From: Fibrobacter sp. UWB13
Lineage (GTDB): Bacteria > Fibrobacterota > Fibrobacteria > Fibrobacterales > Fibrobacteraceae
Reading direction: 5' to 3'
Assembly: GCF_900177805.1 (NCBI RefSeq)
Contig: NZ_FXAX01000001.1
Coordinates: forward strand, 62,001 to 126,000
DNA length: 64,000 bases
Both the position numbers and the translations under genes were made by a program. Below are positions 55,918-64,000 of this stretch, one piece after another. The notes beneath the pieces are model-generated. The model had not been told where the DNA came from, did not search any database, and saw only the letters and a list, made by a program, of their open reading frames with translations. How positions within the stretch are numbered: position 1 is the stretch's first letter; every line of letters begins with the position of its first letter.

Positions 55918-57807
55918 TTACTTACCAGCAGCTTGGCCGAGCAGTCGTGTGACCGCAGCGACATATTCTGCCGGGTTCGGAAGCGGAGAACCTTCGGCAA
56001 GCAAAGCCTGACCGTAGAGGGCCTTCGGCCAATCGCCAAGATCTTCGTTCGCTTCGGCTTTCTTCTTGAGCATTTCGCAAATCGGGTGCGTCGGGTTGAT
56101 TTCCAGAATACGCTTGCTCTTAGGCAAGTTCTTCTGGCCCATCGCCTTCATCATGCGTTCCATCTGAGCGCTCATCGCATCTTCGCTTGTCACGAGGCAG
56201 CAAGGGCTGTCTTTGAGGCGGCTAGACACGCGGACTTCTTTGATGTTTTCGTCCAAGACCTTCTGCAAGTTTTCGCAGAGACCCTTGAAAATGCCCTTGT
56301 TCTCTTCTTCGGCCTTCTTTTCTTCTTCGGTCTTTTCGAAGTCCACATCGCCACGGGAAATGTCGTGGAACTTCTTGTCGCCGAATTCCGTGAGGCTAGA
56401 CATCATGAATTCATCAATGCCGTCGCTCATGAGCAACACTTCGTAGCCCTTGGCCTTGAAGGCTTCGAGCATCGGGTTCGACTTGATGGCGTTCTTGTCG
56501 CCCACGAGGTAGTAGATTTCCTTCTGACCTTCCGGCATGCGCTTTACGTATTCGTCGAGGCTAACGAGAGCGTCGCCTTCGGTCTTGGTGCTTTCGAAAC
56601 GGAGCAACTTCTTGAGTTCATCAAGATGTTCCCAGTTCATGTAGAAGCCTTCCTTCAAGACCATGCCGAGTTCACGCCACCAGGCGTTGTACTTAGCGAC
56701 ATCCTTGTCAGCCATGTTCTGCAAGGCGTCGAGCACCTTCTTAATCACATGCTTGCGGATGTTCGTGATAATCTTGTTGTTCTGCAAGATTTCACGGGAC
56801 ACGTTCAACGGCAAGTCTTCGCTATCCACCACACCGCGCACAAAGCGGAGCCACGGCGGCAGCAGGTCCTTGCAGTCGTCCATGATAAAGACTTTTTTCA
56901 CGTAGAGCTTGAGGCCGTGCAGAGCGTCGTTGTGCCAAATGTTGAACGGAGCCTTTGACGGAATGTACACAAGGCTCCAGAATTCCTGGGAACCTTCGGC
57001 GTGGCTGTGGCTCCAAGCGGCCGGTTCGTCGGCTTCGTGGCTGATGACGTTGTAGAAATCCTTGTACTGTTCTTCGGTGACTTCCTTTTCGCTCTGGCGC
57101 CACAAAGCGGTCTTGTCGTTCAAACGTTCTTCGGGCTTTTCTTCAAGTTCGCCCTTGTCGTTCTTCGTTGCTTCCGGATGGAAGTAAATGCCGTAGCTCA
57201 CGAAACCGCTATACTTTTGGACGATGTCCTTGATCTTCCATTCGCTCGCGAAATCTTCGGCGTCTTCGTCGTCCTTGAGGTAAAGCGTAATCTTGGTGCC
57301 CACCTTGTCGAGCGGTGCTTCAGAAATTTCGAAATCGCCCGTGCCTTCGGAGCTCCACAGGTAACCCTGCGTTTCGCCAGCCTTGAGCGTCAAGACTTCG
57401 ACCTTCTTGGCGACCATGAACACGGAGTAGAAACCCACACCGAACTGACCGATGAGATCGACGCTGCCCTTGTCGGCATCTTTCAAGTTCTTGATGAAGT
57501 TCTTGGTGCCGCTACGTGCAATCGTGCCCAAGCAGTTGATCAAGTCTTCCTTGTTCATGCCGATACCGTTGTCTTCGACAACGAGGCGCTTGCCTTCCTT
57601 GTTCACCGAAATATCGATGCGCAACTGCGTGCCCACCGGGAGGAGGCTGGAGTTCGAAAGCGAGAGGAAACGACGCTTGTCGAGTGCATCTGCTGCGTTA
57701 GAAACCAATTCGCGGAGGAAAATTTCCTTGTTGCTGTAAAGAGAATTGATCATCAAGTTCAGCATGTCGCGAACTTCGGTCTGGAACTCCATCTTTTCTG
57801 TTGCCAT
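55918..57807 (-). CDS. htpG: Hsp90-family chaperone HtpG
   Basis: A 629-residue ATP-dependent chaperone. The N-terminal GHKL ATPase domain has LFLRELVSNAADALDKRRFL, VEDNGIGMNKEDLINCLGTI, GQFGVGFYSVFMVAKKVEVL, and GTKITLYLKDD. The middle domain has FNIWHNDALHGLKLYVKKVF and RGVVDSEDLPLNVSREILQN. The C-terminal dimerisation domain has PCCLVTSEDAMSAQMERMMK, RILEINPTHPICEMLKK. Length and order are normal for HtpG. AGGAG precedes the ATG. An inverted repeat GTTTCA-aat-TGAAAC (57851-57865) lies about 45-60 bases upstream and may be regulatory. Confidence 0.97.
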   Translation of the reverse strand: MATEKMEFQTEVRDMLNLMINSLYSNKEIFLRELVSNAADALDKRRFLSLSNSSLLPVGTQLRIDISVNKEGKRLVVEDNGIGMNKEDLINCLGTIARSGTKNFIKNLKDADKGSVDLIGQFGVGFYSVFMVAKKVEVLTLKAGETQGYLWSSEGTGDFEISEAPLDKVGTKITLYLKDDEDAEDFASEWKIKDIVQKYSGFVSYGIYFHPEATKNDKGELEEKPEERLNDKTALWRQSEKEVTEEQYKDFYNVISHEADEPAAWSHSHAEGSQEFWSLVYIPSKAPFNIWHNDALHGLKLYVKKVFIMDDCKDLLPPWLRFVRGVVDSEDLPLNVSREILQNNKIITNIRKHVIKKVLDALQNMADKDVAKYNAWWRELGMVLKEGFYMNWEHLDELKKLLRFESTKTEGDALVSLDEYVKRMPEGQKEIYYLVGDKNAIKSNPMLEAFKAKGYEVLLMSDGIDEFMMSSLTEFGDKKFHDISRGDVDFEKTEEEKKAEEENKGIFKGLCENLQKVLDENIKEVRVSSRLKDSPCCLVTSEDAMSAQMERMMKAMGQKNLPKSKRILEINPTHPICEMLKKKAEANEDLGDWPKALYGQALLAEGSPLPNPAEYVAAVTRLLGQAAGK

Positions 57808-57850
57808 TTTAATCTCCTGTTAAATTTTTAAGCAATCCCGCAATTTTAAT

Positions 57851-57865
57851 GTTTCAAATTGAAAC
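57851..57865. promoter_or_regulatory. Inverted repeat upstream of htpG
   Basis: Perfect palindrome GTTTCA-AAT-TGAAAC, 44 bases before the htpG start. It is unlike a CIRCE element. It is a candidate operator; no regulator is known. Confidence 0.3.
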
Positions 57866-57869
57866 CAAA

Positions 57870-58335
57870 GGGCGGTTTTGTTTTGTTTCCGCGCTAGTAT
57901 ATGCAAGAACCGTGCCAATGATTTGAAAAGTTCCCATGAAAAAAGAGGGGGAACTCCCCTCGGAAAAAGATTAATTATTTATATGAATCAGAAAGGAAGG
58001 TATTATGCAGTAAACATCGACATTATCATATATAATGCAGTATTTTCAACTTTAACCAATATGTACCAACAAAAGATGAAAAGCAATGTTTTCGTGAACC
58101 AATGTTTGCAATTTGATGCTTTTATTACTTTTTTACATATTGCAATGTTGGCTATGATTGCAATGATGATAAGCGGTATCCAAAGAATATTCATATATTA
58201 ATCTCTTGCTTATGTTTGGTTTTCACTTCGCTCAAAAAGAGCCTCTATAAGACCTACTTTTGAATATACCTTATTTTATGAGTCTTTGTAAGCTCATGTA
58301 ATTCAATAGTTGACAAAATAAACGATTTTGCTAAT
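57870..58335. other. Long non-coding stretch between htpG and the Rpn remnant
   Basis: AT-rich sequence with no supportable gene. Open frames here are short, with hydrophobic low-information translations on both strands and no well-placed ribosome site. The only patterned sequence is the hairpin element copy B that starts at 58336. Confidence 0.4.
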
Positions 58336-58411
58336 GGTTGATTGCAGAACAACCAATCGCCTCGGTCATGACAACTTTTGCGAGCAAAGTTGTCGCGACT
58401 CTCGGCTTAAA
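58336..58411 (+). repeat. Hairpin repeat element, copy B
   Basis: Hairpin GACAACTTTTGC-ga-GCAAAGTTGTC with flanks TCATGA and CGCGACTCTCGGCTT, plus a second hairpin from GGTTGATTGC to AACC. Same orientation as copy A. Confidence 0.65.
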
Positions 58412-58497
58412 GTTGTTTGCAAAATTTGCAAAGTTTCACTTTTTGAGAAATCGCTGTTGTAGATTAGAACCTCCAAACTTAATGGAGGTATATATAT

Positions 58498-59108
58498 GAA
58501 CATAAAGGCGTCCGTTATGATGTCTATGCTCGTGAGACAAATGAAAATGGAGAAGCAATCCGTTCTTTTGATTTGGAATAGCATCCAAGGCGAATGTCGC
58601 GGCAGACCGCTTGCGGGCTGACATGACTGAGCCGCAGATGCAGACACCGAGGGCGTCAAATGCAGATAGTCAATCCACTAAGTAATCGTACTTTCAAAAA
58701 TTTTTGAGCTTCGCTCCAAATCCGCTGCGGCTCGGAAATGCCCAACAAGTTGGTCACTTCTCTCGCCTTGCAAGATTTATTATTTTTAATAAGTACGAGG
58801 AGTTCTCTAATCCCGTCGTGAAGGCTTACATGAAGTATTTTGCGACTAGGAACGCAGATTCTTGTGAAACAGAAACAATCAACGACCAAGTGTCTTTTTA
58901 CAAAGCCGACACTCTCATAAGGAACAAGTATATGACTTACGAATTTGACCTTCATGAAAGCAAGGATGAAGGAAGGGCTGAAGGCATTGCTCAGGCAAAA
59001 CTCGAAATGGTCGACGCGATGCTGGCTAATGATATTCCTATTGAAAAGATTGCAATTATTTCTGGTATTCCACAAGAAGAAATTCTAAAGCGTAGCGCTC
59101 AGCACTGA
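58498..59108 (+). pseudogene. Broken Rpn-family PD-(D/E)XK nuclease / putative transposase
   Basis: An N-terminal fragment EHKGVRYDVYARETNENGEA (from 58498, stop TAG at 58579) matches the start of the nuclease core of Rpn (recombination-promoting nuclease) proteins. The hairpin element copy C then follows. From about 58690 the C-terminal part continues to 59108: VGHFSRLARFIIFNKYEEFS, KADTLIRNKYMTYEFDLHES, EGRAEGIAQAKLEMVDAMLA, with the typical E-G-R/K tail. The middle, with most catalytic residues, is missing. This is a decayed copy of a mobile-associated nuclease, flanked and interrupted by repeats. Confidence 0.7.
58582..58660 (-). repeat. Hairpin repeat element, copy C (inverted)
   Basis: On the plus strand it holds GGCAGACCGC-TT-GCGGGCTGAC, which pairs with two mismatches, between CGAATGTCGC and ATGACTGAGC. 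It aligns over about 75 bases with the reverse complement of copy A, including the outer small hairpin. Confidence 0.7.
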
Positions 59109-59149
59109 TGTCACTAAAAGAATGACGATTATCTAAAAACTTTCTAAAA

Positions 59150-59195
59150 AAGAAAAACGCCCGTTCACTATCCTGTGAACGGGCGCTTTGCGTAT
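59150..59195 (-). terminator. Terminator after uppP
   Basis: Perfect 11-bp stem CGCCCGTTCAC (59158-59168) / GTGAACGGGCG (59175-59185), T-run on the minus strand. Confidence 0.9.
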
Positions 59196-59203
59196 AAAGT
59201 CTA

Positions 59204-60052
59204 TTACAGCAAAATCAATCCGAGAATGCCGACCGCCCAGACGTACCAGGCGAAGTGCTGGAACTTGCCCTTTTGGACAAAGTTCATGAGCCACTTGAGG
59301 GCGATGACGCCGAAGATGAATGCGACGATCATGCCGACCAAAAGTTCTGGGGTGAAATTACCTGCTTCGGCGCACTTGGCTGCTTTTTCGGGATTTTCCA
59401 AAGCCATCTGGGCGACCTTTTCAACGTTCTGGCACTTGAACCACTTGATGCAATCGAGGAGTGCTGCACCGCCAACGGCCGGAATGCTCATGAGGAAGCT
59501 GAATTCACCGGCGTACTTGCGGTTCACGCCCATGAACATCATGGCGCTGATGGTTGAGCCGCTACGGCTGATGCCCGGGATGCAGGCGATGCCCTGTACG
59601 GTGCCGGTCACGAGTGCGCGCCACCAGTTCATCTTGACGCCTTCGTTATCCGGGTGCTTGGCGCCGGTCGGGCCCCACTGCGATGTGAAAAGCAAAAGAC
59701 CGGTGAAAAGTTCTGCAACGCAGACGGCGCGCGGGTTTTCGAACAGGCTTTCAAGCGCATCCTTGAAGCCGAGGCCGATCATTGCAGTCGGGATGCTCGC
59801 GAGAATGATGTAGCCCGCTTCGCGGAGCTGGTCGCGATCGCGACGGAGGCAACCGACGATGATATCTGTAATCTTCTTGTGGAACACCACGAAGATCGAA
59901 AGCAGCGTGCCTGCGTGGAGCATGATGTCAAAGAACATGCCCGCTTCGTTCATGTTTAAAAGTTCGTGCCCGAGCACTAAATGGCCGGAGCTGGAGATGG
60001 GGAGGAATTCGGCGAGGCCCTGCAAAAGGCCGAGAATGATAGATTCGAACAT
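59204..60052 (-). CDS. uppP: Undecaprenyl-diphosphatase (BacA type)
   Basis: A 282-residue inner-membrane enzyme recycling the carrier lipid of cell wall synthesis; extra copies give bacitracin resistance. Family motifs: LLQGLAEFLPISSSGHLVLG (with the conserved EFLPISSSGH), SIPTAMIGLGFKDALESLF, and QGIACIPGISRSGSTISAMM (PGxSRSG). About seven or eight hydrophobic helices are present. The start is at ATG 60052. It stands 53 bases from a divergent deacetylase gene. Confidence 0.95.
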   Translation of the reverse strand: MFESIILGLLQGLAEFLPISSSGHLVLGHELLNMNEAGMFFDIMLHAGTLLSIFVVFHKKITDIIVGCLRRDRDQLREAGYIILASIPTAMIGLGFKDALESLFENPRAVCVAELFTGLLLFTSQWGPTGAKHPDNEGVKMNWWRALVTGTVQGIACIPGISRSGSTISAMMFMGVNRKYAGEFSFLMSIPAVGGAALLDCIKWFKCQNVEKVAQMALENPEKAAKCAEAGNFTPELLVGMIVAFIFGVIALKWLMNFVQKGKFQHFAWYVWAVGILGLILL

Positions 60053-60105
60053 AGTAAGCTAAATGTAGTAAATTAGTTGGCGGAACTATTACTATCTTCA
60101 TTGCC

Positions 60106-60831
60106 ATGAGCAAGCGTTTTCTCCTTTGTTTTCACGATTTTAGCGTCTGGAACTACCAGAAAGTGACCCCGATTCTTGATGAACTCAAGGAATTAGTCGG
60201 TGGGCCTTTTAGCTTACTCGTGATTCCCGATACGGAGAACGCAACGCCTGAAGCCGTTGAAAATTTCCGCACAACTCTCGCCAAGCTCAAGTCCGAAGGA
60301 TTTGAACTTGCACTGCATGGCTTTAAGCACAAAGCAGAATTCAGCCAGGGCCGCAGTTATGCGGGGCTTGTGGGTATGAACCTCACGGGTGGCGAGGCTG
60401 AATTTGCGGGGCTTTCCGAGTACGAATCGAGCCGCCTTTTGCAAGCGGCTCTAGATTCTTGGAAAAAGTTATTTGCCGATGAAAACGGAAATGCTGAAGC
60501 TCCTGTTGCGTTTGTCCCGCCGACGTGGTTTAGCAACAAGTTCTTGCCAGGGCAAGTCCGTGCAGAAAAAATGTTGTACGAAGACCGCTTTTCTTTGACT
60601 ACCACTGAAGGTGTCCGCTATGCATCGCCGGTGGCGAGTTTTGCGGGCATTCCAAAATCAACGGAAAAGGCTGCTTTTGTCTATGCCGAAGGAATCTTAA
60701 AAATCCCGTTCGGCGTTCCTCGTATTGCCGTCCATCCTGTGGATTTCCCGCGTCTGAACGACAAGATTCGTGACCTTATTCGATTAGCGCTTGGCAGAAA
60801 GCGCTGCCTCACGCTTTATCGCGATCTTTAA
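60106..60831 (+). CDS. DUF2334-type polysaccharide deacetylase-like protein
   Basis: A 241-residue protein. The start FLLCFHDFSVWNYQKVTPIL carries the His-Asp of the deacetylase fold. PFSLLVIPD and GFELALHGFKH, with the metal-binding H-x3-H-like pair, follow. AFVPPTWFSNKFLPG and FGVPRIAVHPVDFP complete the DUF2334 pattern. It has no signal peptide. It probably hydrolyses an acylated sugar, but the substrate is unknown. The last four bases overlap the end of the convergent peptidase gene. Confidence 0.75.
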   Translation: MSKRFLLCFHDFSVWNYQKVTPILDELKELVGGPFSLLVIPDTENATPEAVENFRTTLAKLKSEGFELALHGFKHKAEFSQGRSYAGLVGMNLTGGEAEFAGLSEYESSRLLQAALDSWKKLFADENGNAEAPVAFVPPTWFSNKFLPGQVRAEKMLYEDRFSLTTTEGVRYASPVASFAGIPKSTEKAAFVYAEGILKIPFGVPRIAVHPVDFPRLNDKIRDLIRLALGRKRCLTLYRDL

Positions 60832-62840
60832 AATCCAGGAATCGTAATTTCCTTTTTGGTCTTGCGCTTAGAATCGTCGGTGATTTCGATAGAGATTGTT
60901 TCACCTGCATCGGGGAGTGCATCGCCGAGGAGGATGATTTCGCGCGGTTCTGAATCGTATTCCGCTGCAATCCACTTGTTGCCGTACTTGACCGTAATGG
61001 CGTTTCCGTCTGGAATTCCTGCATATCTAGCATAAAGCGGAATCTTGAGTGCCGATTGGTACATCCCTCCGACGAGCGTTTCTGCCCAGTAGGGGAATCC
61101 GAGCGAGAATCCGTCTTCGTCAGAAATGTTGGCGAGGTCTCTAAGTTCATTTGTTGATGCGCAACGGTTCTTGGAGCCGGTTTGCTTTTCGAAATAGAAC
61201 CAACGGCGGGTTGTTTCGCCAAGCCAGTAAAGCGGTGCCGGATTGTCTTCGTTTTCAATGCAGACATTCCACTTGCCATAGAATTGCAATCCCTTCGGAT
61301 GGAATTCATAGAAGTCTACGCTGTCGGTCTGGTTGCGCGTAACGGCGAGAACGCGCTGCGAAGTATCGCCAACAACCGGAATCCCCGAAATCTTCTGCGA
61401 AATTTTAACGTTGCCTACTTTAGTATACCAGTTGATGCTTGTCTTGTATTTGCCATATGGGTAAATCGAAATGAGTTCGTTCACTCCGCGACCGGTGCCC
61501 GTGGCTGCGGCATCAGCGCTGTATTGAATGAATCTTGTTTCTGGGAACGTCTCGACGATTTTTCCAATCGGGAGCGGCTTGTTGTGGTCAAATATTTTGC
61601 AGAGGTCGTTGTTGATCACTTGCTCATCTTTATTCAGGGCTGTGAATTTGTATCCAGATTCGCAACGATAAATGTCAAGCATGCTCTTGCTCAAGAAAGT
61701 GTATAGCGGAGTGTTCTGGTATTGCGTGAGGATGATTTTCCCGTTATCCTTGCAGGACTGATGGAAGTTGAATTCGCGCTTGATGATGTGTCCGCTAAAG
61801 TCTTCGATTTCGAGCCTGTATGTGGAGATGGGACCAAGCTTTGCGTTGATGTAATGCCAGTCGCCTGCGGTGTCCGCTTCTTCAGCCCAAAGGAGCTCGT
61901 TGCGGATGTCGAGCATCTTTTTGTAGCTGAGCGTGTCCATGACTTTGCTGTAGATTTTGTCGTCGTAACGCCACAATTCAAGACGGCGGATTGCCATCGG
62001 ATTTTCTTTGGGTTCGCGGCTGTAATCTGCAATCTTTATTGCCATGGACAAGTTAAATTCGTTCTTGACGGGGGTTTCTGCACAACCGTTGCGGAGCGCT
62101 TCGTCAGTTGTAAGGGCGAGTTCGTTCCCTTGCCATACGGCGATTCCAAAAATCTGCGGTGCTATGGTGTCGAGGCATTTGACGCCGAGTTGACAAGGCG
62201 ATGTGACGTCGTCCTTGTTCAAACGGACTTCAAGATGCAAATGCGGATTGCCGATTCCGGTACTCCCGGCGAATGTGAGTGTGTCACCCTTGCGGAATCG
62301 AATGTTAGGCTTGATGGAAATGTCGTTACTCTTGGTGGCGTACTGCTTTTGCTTGATCAGATCTTCTACGGCTGGAGTGAAGCTGCTCTGGTGTGCGAAA
62401 ACCCAGGTCTTTCCGCTGTTGCCTTCATAGAACATGACTTTGCCGTAGCCGAACGGGGACGTCTTGATTTCTTTGATGAATCCGTTTTCTGGGGCGTAGA
62501 TGGGCCAACCTTCTTCCATTTGAGTGGAGTAGTCTATGCCAGCGTGGTAGCGGGTGCCACGGTTTTCGCCGAATGAAGATGTAAGGTAGGCGTCGCGGTT
62601 GAACGGATCGTATTTAAAAGGCTCAACGTACGATTCCGAAATCAATTCGGCTGGTGGGGCGTTTCTTTCGGAAAAGTCCGTGTTGTCGAGCTTGGCGCCT
62701 CTTTGTGTGGCGATGCAGTCTTCGTATGCAAAGGCATCCATCTTGGATGCGTCGCAGACAATGTTTGGATTTGTGCCGGCAAAGCTTAATGCGCATCCGG
62801 CGGAGAGTAAGAGTGACGAAATTTTTGTAAGCCTGACCAT
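60828..62840 (-). CDS. Exported M23-family metallopeptidase
   Basis: A 670-residue protein. Signal peptide to about residue 21 (ISSLLLSAGCALSFAG). The LytM/M23 zinc peptidase domain is at about 80-225: LTSSFGENRGTRYHAGIDYS (H-x3-D motif), WPIYAPENGFIKEI, GKTWVFAHQSSF and GIGNPHLHLEVRL (H-x-H). These are the zinc ligands of peptidoglycan endopeptidases. The C-terminal 440 residues are beta-rich, of no recognised family, perhaps binding or regulatory. It probably cuts cell wall cross-links in the periplasm. The size is far above that of simple M23 enzymes. Confidence 0.85.
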   Translation of the reverse strand: MVRLTKISSLLLSAGCALSFAGTNPNIVCDASKMDAFAYEDCIATQRGAKLDNTDFSERNAPPAELISESYVEPFKYDPFNRDAYLTSSFGENRGTRYHAGIDYSTQMEEGWPIYAPENGFIKEIKTSPFGYGKVMFYEGNSGKTWVFAHQSSFTPAVEDLIKQKQYATKSNDISIKPNIRFRKGDTLTFAGSTGIGNPHLHLEVRLNKDDVTSPCQLGVKCLDTIAPQIFGIAVWQGNELALTTDEALRNGCAETPVKNEFNLSMAIKIADYSREPKENPMAIRRLELWRYDDKIYSKVMDTLSYKKMLDIRNELLWAEEADTAGDWHYINAKLGPISTYRLEIEDFSGHIIKREFNFHQSCKDNGKIILTQYQNTPLYTFLSKSMLDIYRCESGYKFTALNKDEQVINNDLCKIFDHNKPLPIGKIVETFPETRFIQYSADAAATGTGRGVNELISIYPYGKYKTSINWYTKVGNVKISQKISGIPVVGDTSQRVLAVTRNQTDSVDFYEFHPKGLQFYGKWNVCIENEDNPAPLYWLGETTRRWFYFEKQTGSKNRCASTNELRDLANISDEDGFSLGFPYWAETLVGGMYQSALKIPLYARYAGIPDGNAITVKYGNKWIAAEYDSEPREIILLGDALPDAGETISIEITDDSKRKTKKEITIPGF

Positions 62841-62963
62841 AGTGTTGAATAAAATACAAAAATATTATTTTATAATAACGACGTTGTTGGAAAAGTAGTG
62901 CCTTTTTCCCTATAATTATCGTGGGAGTTGTTTATTTTGTAAACAGGACAATAAATTGTTGCA

Positions 62964-62999
62964 AAAAAGAAAAGACCCGCTTTTTAGCGAGTCTTTCTA
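62964..62999 (-). terminator. Terminator after tRNA-Ala
   Basis: Hairpin AAAGACTCGC / GCGGGTCTTT with a TAAAAA loop on the minus strand, then T-rich sequence. Confidence 0.8.
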
Positions 63000-63000
63000 G

Positions 63001-63073
63001 TGGAGCTAAGGAGAGTCGAACTCCTGACCTCCTGCATGCCATGCAGGCGCTCTACCAACTGAGCTATAACCCC
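63001..63073 (-). tRNA. tRNA-Ala (anticodon GGC)
   Basis: A 73-base cloverleaf. The acceptor GGGGTTA pairs with TAGCTCC and includes the G3-U70 pair that identifies alanine tRNA. The D arm is GCTC-AGTTGGTA-GAGC. The anticodon stem is CCTGC with loop ATGGCAT, giving anticodon GGC. The T arm is AGGAG-TTCGACT-CTCCT. The discriminator is A, and CCA is not encoded. Confidence 0.95.
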
Positions 63074-63169
63074 GAGGACGCGCACAAATATAGAATGAAT
63101 AGATGTACGTGTCAAGGGTGGATGTCGAAAAAAATGAAATTTTTTTCGACACTGCCTACTGTTTACTTC

Positions 63170-63718
63170 TTAAGCCTTTTCGATTGTGACGGATTCAATG
63201 ATCACGTCGTCGTACGGGCGGTCCATACGGTCGGTATCGACACCGGCGATCTTGTCGAGCACTTCGAAACCTTCATAGAGCTGACCGAATACGGAGTAGC
63301 CGTCAGCCGGACCCGGACCGCACTGTTCGTGGTCGAGGAAGTGGACGTTGTTGCCGTGAACGATGAAGAACTGGCTGCCGATGCTGTGCGGCATGGAAGT
63401 CTTTGCCCAGCTGAGAGCGCCGCGGACGTGGGTGAGACGGCTGTCGTACTTGTCGCCGATGGTAGAGCCTGGACCCTTGGCGGCGTGGCCACCGGTGCCG
63501 TTTCTACGGGTGAAGTCGCCACCCTGGATCATGAAGTCCTTGATGATGCGGTGGAACGGAGCGCCATCGTACTTGCCTTGCTTTGCAAGTTCAATGAAGT
63601 TTGTGGCACATTCGCCGACGATTTCTTCGAAAAGGCGGAGTTTCATGGTGCCGTGGTTGGTTTTCATGATGGCGATGGTTTCGCCTGCCTGCGGTTTGTC
63701 TAACTGATTAAATGCCAT
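63170..63718 (-). CDS. Peptidyl-prolyl cis-trans isomerase, cyclophilin type
   Basis: A 182-residue protein-folding enzyme with no signal peptide, so probably cytoplasmic. The cyclophilin core has GTMKLRLFEEIVGECATNFI, the active-site region DGAPFHRIIKDFMIQGGDFT (Arg, Phe, Gln), SIGSQFFIVHGNN and FLDHEQCGPGPADGYSVFGQ. AGGAG stands before ATG 63718. Length is normal for small bacterial cyclophilins such as PpiB. Confidence 0.93.
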   Translation of the reverse strand: MAFNQLDKPQAGETIAIMKTNHGTMKLRLFEEIVGECATNFIELAKQGKYDGAPFHRIIKDFMIQGGDFTRRNGTGGHAAKGPGSTIGDKYDSRLTHVRGALSWAKTSMPHSIGSQFFIVHGNNVHFLDHEQCGPGPADGYSVFGQLYEGFEVLDKIAGVDTDRMDRPYDDVIIESVTIEKA

Positions 63719-63881
63719 TTGGGGCTCCTGTAACTAGTGTTTTTTTGCCTATATATATAAAATTAAGGGGGTGTTTTACAACTGGCTGAGGCAAATAGCC
63801 CCTAAAAAAACTACATTCACTTAAAAATATGGTCAGGAAATTATAGACTGAAGATTAACGATTAATAACTAAGACTGTTTT

Positions 63882-64000
63882 ATGAACGATAACTGCAAAA
63901 AAGTAAGCGAGCTTCTGACAGCGCAGACGATGGAATTTGCGTTGGACGAGATGGCGGCGAAGATTGCGAAGATGCATCCGTCCGCAGACAACATGATTGT
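63882..64000 (+). CDS. pyrR: Probable start of PyrR (truncated by window edge)
   Basis: Only 39 codons are visible, from ATG 63882. SELLTAQTMEFALDEMAAKI followed by AKMHPSADNMIV fits the first helices of PyrR, the bifunctional uracil phosphoribosyltransferase and pyrimidine attenuator, just before its conserved GIRTRG block, which would lie outside the window. No pyr attenuator structure can be confirmed upstream. The assignment is tentative; another phosphoribosyltransferase is possible. Confidence 0.45.
   Translation, partial: MNDNCKKVSELLTAQTMEFALDEMAAKIAKMHPSADNMI

Noticed and set aside
57983..58201. Possible small hydrophobic protein after htpG
   Set aside because: Frames exist on both strands over AT-rich DNA, but no ribosome site at a useful distance and no family resemblance.
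1..64000. CRISPR array
   Set aside because: No regularly spaced direct repeats of 24-40 bases were seen; all repeats found are dispersed palindromes or protein-coding repeats such as DUF285.
1..64000. Intact insertion sequence or prophage
   Set aside because: No complete transposase, integrase or phage structural gene was recognised. The Rpn-type gene at 58498 is broken, and the CHC2-TOPRIM gene has no phage neighbours.

Overview
The window most likely comes from a Fibrobacter chromosome. It carries three proteins with the Fibrobacter succinogenes major paralogous (FISUMP) domain, a remnant of the Fibrobacter-typical TIGR02147 family, and secreted proteins ending in a beta-sandwich tail like that of type IX secretion cargo. 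It also carries a Gram-negative RND pump with a TolC partner. Base composition is moderate and coding density is high. Most starts have a GGAG-like ribosome site, but a good number have none. Assignment is from recognised families, not from a database search.

Layout. 1-1002 is the 3' part of ilvC. 1140-2884 is a scarred stretch holding remnants of a TIGR02147 regulator, a pectate lyase and an SGNH esterase. 2900-6200 is a block of minus-strand accessory genes: an Api92-like protein, DUF285 repeats, a zinc-ribbon FISUMP protein and three small unknowns. 6654-12966 holds a YfhO-like membrane protein, an ArsR-methyltransferase fusion, a PAP2 phosphatase, a FISUMP protein and three small proteins, two of them membrane proteins of 36 and 50 residues. 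13065-22984 is mostly housekeeping: a TPR protein, an FGGY kinase, an rRNA methyltransferase, a FecR-type lipoprotein, VanZ, murB, a CHC2-TOPRIM protein and an orphan GspE-type ATPase. 23218-28864 is a complete TolC-adaptor-RND efflux operon. 29009-35487 holds ybaB, dnaX, pheT and ispD plus small genes. 35565-44131 holds a putative outer-membrane barrel, a UvrD/PcrA helicase, an RluA-type pseudouridine synthase, a COG2509 flavoprotein, DUF1846 and DUF1232. 44330-49891 is a secreted cassette. 49942-53255 is pdxT-pdxS with a divergent MocR/PdxR regulator. 53487-64000 holds a three-domain FISUMP lipoprotein, htpG, a broken Rpn nuclease, uppP, a deacetylase, an M23 peptidase, tRNA-Ala, a cyclophilin and the start of a probable pyrR.

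The most notable region is 44330-49891. It holds a small secreted protein, a 1048-residue protein whose order of calcium-binding and central domains resembles anthrax protective antigen, and a secreted papain-like protease with all four expected active-site residues and a discoidin-like C-terminal domain. Other points of interest are an A10 slippage site in dnaX with immediate stops in both other frames, palindromic repeat elements lying in frame inside murB and a flavoprotein gene, and a family of hairpin repeats whose stems differ in sequence but keep pairing.
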